Origin: Paragemmobacter straminiformis
GTDB lineage: Bacteria > Pseudomonadota > Alphaproteobacteria > Rhodobacterales > Rhodobacteraceae
NCBI RefSeq assembly: GCF_014243445.1
Contig: NZ_JACLQD010000002.1
Span: 186,001-250,000, forward strand
Direction of reading: 5' to 3'
Length of the DNA: 64,000 nucleotides
In this document: positions 1 through 5,733 of the stretch, piece after piece
How the letters are laid out: each line of letters begins with the position of its first letter
Numbering within the stretch: position 1 is the first letter of the stretch
Position numbers and translations under genes: made by a program
Notes under the pieces: model-generated
Database searches by the model: none
What the model was told of the DNA's origin: nothing
What the model saw: the letters and a program-made list of their open reading frames with translations, nothing else

Positions 1-107
1 AGGGGATGCGCATGACGGTCGTGCGGCTTTGCCTTGCCGACCCTGCCCGCGCGGGGAGAACGGGGCGCTTGCGCGACGAGGGCGCGTTCGTGGCTGCGGG
101 TGGAATT

Positions 108-130
108 GAGTATTTGGGCAAGGGTGAAAG
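108..130 (+). repeat. Dispersed Rhodobacterales-type intergenic motif, copy 1
   Basis: Copy of a motif beginning GAGTATTTGGGCAAGG and ending in GTGAAAG. It differs from the reverse complement of the copy at 3450-3480 by one base over 23. It lies in the first 229 bases, where a short open frame (6-233) exists, but the presence of this otherwise intergenic motif argues that the stretch is non-coding. A gene upstream of the window may end at the TGA at 13-15. Confidence 0.6.
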
Positions 131-229
131 GGCAGGGTTTTTCCGCGCGGCGGGGCGAGGGCGCGCGTCCCGTGCCGTGGCGCGCGGGGCGGCGGTCGGG
201 ATCGCGTCTTCGCGCAGCGGGGGCGCGGC

Positions 230-565
230 ATGAGCGGGGGCGCGTTGATCTGGCTGGGTGCGGCGATGGCGGCTTTCGTGGCGGCCAATTCGGTGCTGCG
301 GACCTATGCCCATTCGGGCGTGATGCTGACGCTGGCGGGGGCGCTGGGGCTGTTCCTTGTCGGCAACCTGATCATGGTGCGGGTGATGCGCGAGGGCGGG
401 CTGGCGCTGGCCGTGGCGATTTCGAGCGTGGTGCAGCTGGTGCTGCTGGCCCTGATCGGGGTCTTGTGGTTCGGCGAGAAGCTGACGCCCTTGCAGATGG
501 CGGGGGTGGTGCTGGGCATCGTGTCGGTGGCGCTGATCGCATGGCCGCAGGGAGGCGCGTCATGA
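230..565 (+). CDS. Small EamA/SMR-like membrane protein in an ABC importer operon
   Basis: A 111-residue, almost wholly hydrophobic protein with about four membrane segments. The last third carries the GEKLTPLQMAGVVLG pattern typical of small multidrug resistance and half-size EamA transporters (Glu-Lys-Leu-Thr before the last helix). A monomer this short would have to dimerise to form a transporter. Its stop overlaps the next permease start as ATGA, so it is probably translated together with the importer. What is seen is the membrane topology and family motif. A role as accessory component of, or parallel exporter to, the ABC system is inference. The substrate is unknown. Confidence 0.7.
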   Translation: MSGGALIWLGAAMAAFVAANSVLRTYAHSGVMLTLAGALGLFLVGNLIMVRVMREGGLALAVAISSVVQLVLLALIGVLWFGEKLTPLQMAGVVLGIVSVALIAWPQGGAS

Positions 566-1425
566 ACCGTGTGCTGCCCGTCCTGACGGTGATCGGGGTG
601 ATCGTGGCGGTCTGGTATGCCGCGACGGTCTGGATGAACCGGACATGGGTTTACGACCAGGCCGCGCGCGACGGGGTGGAGGTGAGCTTTGCCCAGCTGG
701 TGCCCGCCACGCTGAATCAGGAGCGGCCCGTGCTGCCCGCGCCGCATCAGGTGGTGACGGAGCTGGTGAAATCGACCTTCGGCATGAAGGTGACGTCGAA
801 GAAATCGCTGGTCTATCACGGCTGGGTGACGCTGTCGGCCACGCTGCTGGGCTTTGCCATCGGCACGGGGGCGGGGGTGTTGCTGGCCGTGGGGATCATC
901 CACAACCGCGCGATGGACCTGTCGGTGATGCCTTGGGCCATCGCCTCGCAGACGATCCCGATCCTTGCCATCGCGCCGATGATCATCGTGGTGCTGAACT
1001 CGATCGGGGTGCAGGGCTTGCTGCCGAAGGCGATCATCTCGGCCTACCTGTCGTTCTTTCCGGTGGTCGTGGGGATGGTGAAGGGGCTGCGCTCGCCCGA
1101 TGCGATGCAGCTTGACCTGTTGCGGACCTATAATGCCACCGGATCCGAGACCTTTGCCAAGCTGCGCCTGCCGTCGTCGATGCCCTACCTGTTCACGAGC
1201 CTGAAGGTCGGCATCGCGGCATCGCTGGTGGGGGCCATTGTCGGGGAATTGCCGACGGGGGCGGTGGCGGGCCTGGGTGCGCGGCTGCTGTCGGGAAGCT
1301 ATTACGGGCAGACCGTGCAGATCTGGGCGGCGCTGTTCGCGGCGGCGCTGGTGGCGGCGGCGCTGGTGGCGCTGGTGGGCGTGATCGAGGGCCGCGTGCT
1401 GCGGCGGATGGGGATGGCGCGATGA
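562..1425 (+). CDS. ABC transporter permease, NitT/TauT/NMT1 type (first)
   Basis: A 287-residue inner-membrane permease with an N-terminal anchor at about residues 4-24 and a BPD_transp_1 core from about residue 90. An EAA-like loop is visible around LLRTYNATGSETFAKLRLPSSMP, the cytoplasmic coupling segment that contacts the ATPase. Residues 30-80 form an extra periplasmic loop. The start overlaps the upstream stop (ATGA at 562-565) and the stop overlaps the next permease start at 1422-1425, so the three genes look translationally coupled. With the NMT1-like binding protein downstream, import of a thiamine-precursor, riboflavin-like or related small organic molecule is likely. The ATPase is not in the window and probably lies just upstream. 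Confidence 0.88.
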   Translation: MNRVLPVLTVIGVIVAVWYAATVWMNRTWVYDQAARDGVEVSFAQLVPATLNQERPVLPAPHQVVTELVKSTFGMKVTSKKSLVYHGWVTLSATLLGFAIGTGAGVLLAVGIIHNRAMDLSVMPWAIASQTIPILAIAPMIIVVLNSIGVQGLLPKAIISAYLSFFPVVVGMVKGLRSPDAMQLDLLRTYNATGSETFAKLRLPSSMPYLFTSLKVGIAASLVGAIVGELPTGAVAGLGARLLSGSYYGQTVQIWAALFAAALVAAALVALVGVIEGRVLRRMGMAR

Positions 1426-2267
1426 TCTGGGTGATCCTGTCGCTGGCCTTCTGGGCCGGGGCCTGGGCCGCGAATGTGCGGCTGTCGCATTCGGCAATGG
1501 TCCAAAGCCGCGCGGGGCGTCTGGCGGTGCCCGCGCTTTTCGGTGTGACCATTCTGGTCGTCTGGGAGGGCATGGTGCGCGGGCTGGGCGTGCCCGGTGT
1601 GATCCTGCCGCCGCCGAGCGCCATCGCGGCGCGCTTCGGGGCCGAGTTGCCGACGCTTTGGGCAGATTTCCGCCAGACCTTCGTCAAGGGCGCGCTTTCG
1701 GGATATGCCATCGGCTGCGGTGCCGCCTTCCTGACGGCGATTGCCATCGACCGTTCGCCCTTTTTGCAGCGCGGCCTGCTGCCTGTGGGAAATTTCGTCG
1801 CCGCCTTGCCGATCGTGGGGATCGCCCCCATTCTGGTGATGTGGTTCGGTTTCGACTGGCAGTCGAAGGCGGCGGTGGTCGTGGTGATGGTGTTCTTTCC
1901 GGTGCTGGTGAACACGGTCGCGGGGCTTGCGGCATCCGAGCGGATGCAGCGCGACCTGATGGCCACTTGGGGGGCGAGTTACTGGCAGTCCTTGCTGAAG
2001 CTGCGCCTGCCTGCGGCCATGCCCTTCGTGTTCAACGGGTTGAAGATCGCCACCACCCTGGCGCTGATCGGTGCCATCGTGGCCGAGTTCTTCGGCAGCC
2101 CCATCGTCGGCATGGGGTTCCGCATCACCGCCGAGGTGGGGCGGCTGGGTCTGGACATGGTCTGGGCCGAGATTGCCGTTGCGGCATTGGCGGGATCGGC
2201 CTTTTATGGGCTGGTCGCGCTGATCGAACGGCGGGTGACCTTTTGGCATCCGTCGCAAAGGGTTTGA
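1422..2267 (+). CDS. ABC transporter permease, NitT/TauT/NMT1 type (second)
   Basis: A 281-residue permease with about six membrane segments and a clear EAA loop (LMATWGASYWQSLLKLRLPAAMP, about residues 178-200). It is homologous to the preceding gene, so the two probably form a heterodimeric channel. The ATG overlaps the previous TGA by four bases. A spacer of 49 bases with no terminator separates it from the binding-protein gene, in keeping with one operon. Substrate as for the neighbouring binding protein: not decidable from sequence alone. Confidence 0.9.
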   Translation: MIWVILSLAFWAGAWAANVRLSHSAMVQSRAGRLAVPALFGVTILVVWEGMVRGLGVPGVILPPPSAIAARFGAELPTLWADFRQTFVKGALSGYAIGCGAAFLTAIAIDRSPFLQRGLLPVGNFVAALPIVGIAPILVMWFGFDWQSKAAVVVVMVFFPVLVNTVAGLAASERMQRDLMATWGASYWQSLLKLRLPAAMPFVFNGLKIATTLALIGAIVAEFFGSPIVGMGFRITAEVGRLGLDMVWAEIAVAALAGSAFYGLVALIERRVTFWHPSQRV

Positions 2268-2316
2268 AGAGAAGGACGGCTCCGGACCAACCGGACCGCG
2301 CAACATGGAGGTTGAA

Positions 2317-3288
2317 ATGAAAAGATTGCTGACGGCGGCGCTGTTCGCGCTGGGGGCGGGGGCCGCGCAGGCCGAGGATGTGACGCTGCAGTTGAAATGG
2401 GTCACGCAGGCGCAGTTCGCGGGCTATTATGTGGCGCAGGCCAAGGGCTTCTACGAGGAAGAGGGGCTGAATGTCACCATCCTTCCGGGCGGGCCGGATG
2501 TGGCGCCGACGCAGGTGATCGCGGGTGGCGGGGCCGATGTGGTCGTGGACTGGATGCCTTCGGCCCTTGCGGCACGCGAGAAGGGGCTGGCGCTGGTCAA
2601 CATCGCGCAGCCGTTCAAATCCTCGGGGATGATGCTAACCTGCCTCAAGGAATCCGGTGTGACCTCGCCCGCCGATTTCAAGGGCAAGACGCTGGGCGTG
2701 TGGTTCGGGGGGAACGAATATCCCTTCCTGAACTGGATGAACAAGCTGGGGCTCAAGACCGACGGGACGGATGTGACGGTGCTGAAGCAGGGCTTCAACG
2801 TCGATCCGCTGCTTCAGAAGCAGGCGGCCTGCATCTCGACCATGACCTATAACGAATACTGGCAGGTGATCGACGCGGGCGTGAAGCCCGAGGACCTGAT
2901 CACCTTCAAGTACGAGGACGAGGGCGTGGCCACGCTGGAGGACGGGCTTTATGTGATGGAGGACAAGCTGGCCGATCCGGCCTTTGCCGAGAAGATGGTC
3001 AAGTTCGTCCGCGCCTCGATGAAGGGCTGGAAATATGCCGAGGCGAATTCGGACGAGGCGGCGATGATCGTTCTGGAGAATGACGAGACCGGCGCGCAGA
3101 CCGAAACCCACCAGAAGCGGATGATGGGCGAGATTGCCAAGCTGACCGCCGGATCGAACGGCGCGCTGGACGAGGCCGATTACAAGCGCACCGTCGCCGC
3201 GCTGATGTCGGGCGGGTCGGACCCGGTGATCACCAAGGAGCCGGAAGGCGCCTGGACCCATGCGATCACCGATGCGGCGCTGAACTGA
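2317..3288 (+). CDS. NMT1/THI5-like periplasmic substrate-binding protein
   Basis: A 323-residue secreted protein. I chose the ATG at 2317 (MKRLLTAAL) because GGAGG at 2307-2311 stands five bases before it and it opens a classical signal peptide ending AQA before Glu-Asp. An ATG at 2305 would overlap that ribosome site. The mature N-terminus reads LQLKWVTQAQFAGYY, the hallmark of NMT1/THI5-like binding proteins for pyrimidine precursors of thiamine, riboflavin and related ligands. FGGNEYPFLNWM and a central segment with Cys-Ile-Ser-Thr-Met-Thr are further family-like regions. Family membership is clear; the exact ligand is not. A hairpin terminator follows at 3315-3342. Confidence 0.88.
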   Translation: MKRLLTAALFALGAGAAQAEDVTLQLKWVTQAQFAGYYVAQAKGFYEEEGLNVTILPGGPDVAPTQVIAGGGADVVVDWMPSALAAREKGLALVNIAQPFKSSGMMLTCLKESGVTSPADFKGKTLGVWFGGNEYPFLNWMNKLGLKTDGTDVTVLKQGFNVDPLLQKQAACISTMTYNEYWQVIDAGVKPEDLITFKYEDEGVATLEDGLYVMEDKLADPAFAEKMVKFVRASMKGWKYAEANSDEAAMIVLENDETGAQTETHQKRMMGEIAKLTAGSNGALDEADYKRTVAALMSGGSDPVITKEPEGAWTHAITDAALN

Positions 3289-3314
3289 GCCTTGTCTGAC
3301 GGAATGTTGCCGGG

Positions 3315-3342
3315 GGGGCGTGGCGCAGGCCGCGCCCCTTTT
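3315..3342 (+). terminator. Rho-independent-type terminator after the ABC importer operon
   Basis: GGGGCGTGGC and GCCGCGCCCC form a ten-pair stem with one mismatch or wobble, a GCAG loop and a TTTT tract. It lies 26 bases after the binding-protein stop. Confidence 0.7.
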
Positions 3343-3360
3343 GCTTCGGGCGCGCGGGGG

Positions 3361-3381
3361 AGGGGGGCTGTCTGCCCCCCT
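3361..3381 (+). repeat. GGGGGGC-N5-GCCCCCC hairpin, copy 1
   Basis: Perfect inverted repeat AGGGGGGC/GCCCCCCT with loop TGTCT. The 19-base core GGGGGGCTGTCTGCCCCCC recurs exactly at 53881-53899. Variants with other loops follow the genes ending at 47291 and 59894. No T tract follows this copy. Confidence 0.7.
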
Positions 3382-3406
3382 CGCGCCTTTCAGGCGCTCA
3401 CCCCCC

Positions 3407-3480
3407 GAGGATATTTGCGCGAGTATGAAAGCCGCAGCGGTCTTTCCTGCTTTCACCTTTGCCCAAATACTCCCGGGGGG
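3407..3480. repeat. Dispersed intergenic motif, two copies facing each other
   Basis: The forward copy, GAGGATATTTGCGCGAG with a GTATGAAAG end, spans 3407-3431. The inverted copy spans 3450-3480; its reverse complement reads CCCGGGAGTATTTGGGC and ends GTGAAAG. The arrangement suggests the unit is mobile, or is selected in either orientation. Confidence 0.65.
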
Positions 3481-3556
3481 GGAGCCGCTTGCGGCGAGGG
3501 GGCGGGAGGCCCCCTTTGCGCGGGTCGTCACGGGAAGCGGGGGCGGGTTTGCGGCA

Positions 3557-3585
3557 ATTGTAAATATTTGCAGGCGATTGTAAAT
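3557..3585 (+). promoter_or_regulatory. Direct repeats upstream of the ScfR-family gene
   Basis: ATTGTAAAT occurs at 3557-3565 and again at 3577-3585, exactly two helical turns apart, with TTTGC-containing sequence between and before them. On the minus strand these read TTTACAA and TGCAAA. I recall that ScfR/RamB-type regulators recognise TTTGCAAA-like half-sites, so autoregulation is plausible. This is inference from pattern and position 30 bases before the start. Confidence 0.45.
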
Positions 3586-3614
3586 TCGGGCGCGACACGA
3601 GGGAGGCCCGAACC

Positions 3615-4922
3615 ATGCCGATGCAGGCCCTGACCGGAACGCGGTTGCGCGAGCGGCGTCTGGCGCTGGGGGTGCGGCAGGCGGAAATCGCCGAGGCGGC
3701 GGGGATTTCGGCGAGCTATCTCAACCTGATCGAGCATAACCGGCGGCGGGTGCGGGGCGATGTGCTGGCGGCCCTTGCGGCAGCACTCGGGGTGCCTGCG
3801 GCGCAATTGGCCGAAGGGGCCGAGGGGGGGCTGGCCGACGATCTGCGCGCGGCGGCGGCGGCGGTTGCGGGCGCGGGGGGGGCAGAGCTGGCCGAGGTGG
3901 ACCGTGTCGAGGAATTCGCGGGACGTTTTCCGGGATGGGCGGGGGTCGTGGTGGCGCTGCATGCGCGGATGTCGAGCCTCGAGCGGGCGGTCGAGGCGCT
4001 GAACGACCGCATGACGCATGACCCGCACCTGTCGGAATCGCTGCACGAGGTGTTGTCGGCGCTGTCCTCGGTGCGGTCGACGGCGGCGATTCTGGCCGAG
4101 ACCGAGGAGATCGAGCCCGAGTGGCGCGCGCGCTTCCACCGCAACATGCACGAGGACAGCGAGCGGATGGCGGCGGGGGCCGAGGCGCTGGTTGCCTATC
4201 TCGACGGGTCGGAGGCGGCGGCCGAGGCGGGGATCGCGGCGCCGCTCGAGGAGATGGAGGCCTGGCTTTCGGGGCGGGGCTGGGCGCTGCCCGAACTCGA
4301 GGACGGGCGGGGCGAGACGCTTGGCGCCGAGGTGGGGCGGCTGGCCTCGGGGGCGGCGCGGGAACTGGCGGCGGGGTGGCTTGCGCAGGCGGCGGCGGAT
4401 GCGGTGGTGCTGCCGATGGCCGATCTGGCGGCGGCGCTGGAGGGGGGGCTGCCCGACCCGTTGCGGCTGGCCGCGCGCTTTGCCGTCGGGGTGGAGGTGG
4501 TGTTCCGCAGGCTTGCGCTGATGCCGGGGCGGGCCTATGGGCTGGTCAGTTGCGACGGGTCGGGGACGCTGCTTTTCCGCAGGCCGACCGAGGGGTTTCC
4601 CCTGCCGCGCTTCGGCGCGGCCTGTCCGCTCTGGCCGCTTTATGCAGCCCTTGGCCATCCGGGACGCGCGGTGCTGGCCGAGGTGGCGGTGGCGGGGCGG
4701 CGGTCGCGGCGGTTCCGCGTGCTGGCCCATGCGGGCCTGCGCCATCCCGAGGGGTTCGGCGGGGTGGAGCTGCGCGAGGCGCATATGCTGGTCTTGCCCG
4801 TTGACGGGGGGGCGGCGCCCACGGGGCCGGCGGGGCCGCTGGTTGTCGGGTCGACCTGCCGGATCTGCCCGAAAAGCGGTTGCCCCGCGCGGCGCGAGCC
4901 GTCGATCGTGAGCCTTGGCTGA
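3615..4922 (+). CDS. ScfR/PccR/RamB-family XRE transcriptional regulator
   Basis: A 435-residue regulator. Residues 5-64 are an XRE helix-turn-helix, with the RQAEIAEAAGISASYLNLIEHN pattern. The long C-terminal region ends in a cysteine-rich tail STCRICPKSGCPARREPS, diagnostic of the DUF2083 short-chain fatty acyl-CoA regulator family, whose members control acetate, propionate or glyoxylate metabolism. Residues 140-190 (HEVLSALSSVRSTAAILAE then MHEDSERM) look like a helical dimerisation segment. GGGAGG at 3601-3606 precedes the ATG. It lies head-to-tail with a two-component system, separated by about 90 bases, which suggests shared control of carbon metabolism. The target genes are unknown. 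Confidence 0.88.
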   Translation: MPMQALTGTRLRERRLALGVRQAEIAEAAGISASYLNLIEHNRRRVRGDVLAALAAALGVPAAQLAEGAEGGLADDLRAAAAAVAGAGGAELAEVDRVEEFAGRFPGWAGVVVALHARMSSLERAVEALNDRMTHDPHLSESLHEVLSALSSVRSTAAILAETEEIEPEWRARFHRNMHEDSERMAAGAEALVAYLDGSEAAAEAGIAAPLEEMEAWLSGRGWALPELEDGRGETLGAEVGRLASGAARELAAGWLAQAAADAVVLPMADLAAALEGGLPDPLRLAARFAVGVEVVFRRLALMPGRAYGLVSCDGSGTLLFRRPTEGFPLPRFGAACPLWPLYAALGHPGRAVLAEVAVAGRRSRRFRVLAHAGLRHPEGFGGVELREAHMLVLPVDGGAAPTGPAGPLVVGSTCRICPKSGCPARREPSIVSLG

Positions 4923-5014
4923 ACGGCGCTTTTGACAGGACGGGTCGGGATGGGGCATCGTTCGGCCACAGGCGGGCGCGAAGACCCGCCGCAAGGGAAC
5001 TGTCGGGGGGAAAG

Positions 5015-5437
5015 ATGGCGCGCGTCGTGCTGATCGAGGACGAGCCGAACATCGCCGAGGCGATCCGCTTCCTGCTGGTGCGCGACGGCTGCGAGGTGCT
5101 GGCGCTGCCCGACGGGCTGGGCGGGGTGGCGGCCATTGCGGCGGGGCGGCCGGATATCGTGATCCTCGATCTGATGTTGCCGGGGGTGTCGGGGCTGGAC
5201 CTGCTGGCCGCGATCCGGGCCGATGCCGGGCTTGCCGCCGTGCCTGTGCTGATGCTGACCGCCAAGGGGCAGGGCCGCGACCGCGAGGCCGCCGAACGCG
5301 CGGGGGTGAGCCGGTTCATGACCAAGCCTTTTGCCAATGCCGAGATGCTGGCCGCGGTGCGCGACCTTGTCGGGCAAGGACGTGAGCGGGGACACGATCA
5401 GGGACACGATCAGGGGCAGGGCGGGGGGCGGCCGTGA
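5015..5437 (+). CDS. Single-domain (CheY-like) response regulator
   Basis: A 140-residue receiver domain without an output domain. The acidic pair follows VVLIEDEPN (Asp9), the phosphoacceptor is Asp52 in VILDLMLPG, and Thr82 and Lys104 (FMTKPF) complete the active site. The start at 5015 is chosen because it begins the receiver fold directly and is preceded by GGGGGGAAAG; earlier in-frame codons give no family sequence. The C-terminal tail is polar and repetitive (GHDQGHDQGQGGG). Its stop overlaps the next start, and a histidine kinase lies one gene downstream, so it is the probable partner of that kinase. A stand-alone receiver may act by protein contact or phosphotransfer. Confidence 0.87.
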   Translation: MARVVLIEDEPNIAEAIRFLLVRDGCEVLALPDGLGGVAAIAAGRPDIVILDLMLPGVSGLDLLAAIRADAGLAAVPVLMLTAKGQGRDREAAERAGVSRFMTKPFANAEMLAAVRDLVGQGRERGHDQGHDQGQGGGRP

Positions 5438-5733
5438 TGGCGAAGCGCCGCGCGCCCCTGTTCCTCAAACGCAAGAGCTACCGGCGGCGGCGGCTGCGCG
5501 ATGCGGCGCGGCTTTTGCCGATTCTGGGCGGGTTTCTGGTCTTGCTGCCCATCCTGTGGAGCCCGAGCGGCAGCAGCGGGGCCGATACGGCATGGGACGG
5601 GATCTACCTGTTCTCGGTCTGGCTGGCGCTGGTGGCTCTGGCGGCCGCACTTGCCCCCGGACTGGCGCATGACGCCCCCGAGGGTGACGAGGCCGATCTG
5701 TTGCCGCAGGCGCGGGGCGAGGATTTCCGCTGA
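5437..5733 (+). CDS. Small membrane protein coupled to the symporter-kinase gene
   Basis: A 98-residue protein with a strongly basic N-terminus (KRRAPLFLKRKSYRRRRLRD), two hydrophobic segments (about residues 25-42 and 52-72) and an acidic tail. TGATG overlaps join it both to the response regulator before it and to the kinase after it. A GTG at 5434 is an alternative start. The position recalls the small CbrX-like proteins that precede CbrA-type symporter kinases in pseudomonads, but I see no sequence basis for equating them. A role in assembly or control of the kinase is inference. Confidence 0.75.
   Translation: MAKRRAPLFLKRKSYRRRRLRDAARLLPILGGFLVLLPILWSPSGSSGADTAWDGIYLFSVWLALVALAAALAPGLAHDAPEGDEADLLPQARGEDFR

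Larger units (their letters stand above)
3289..3614. other. Intergenic stretch with terminator, hairpin and repeat copies
   Basis: No gene is supported here. It holds a rho-independent-like terminator (3315-3342), a perfect GGGGGG hairpin (3361-3381), two copies of the dispersed motif in opposite orientations (3407-3431 and 3450-3480), and AT-rich direct repeats (3557-3585) before the ScfR gene. Confidence 0.7.

Noticed and set aside
6-233. 75-codon frame that ends in an ATGA overlap with the first called gene
   Set aside because: It contains the dispersed intergenic motif in the middle and has no recognisable sequence; more likely non-coding.
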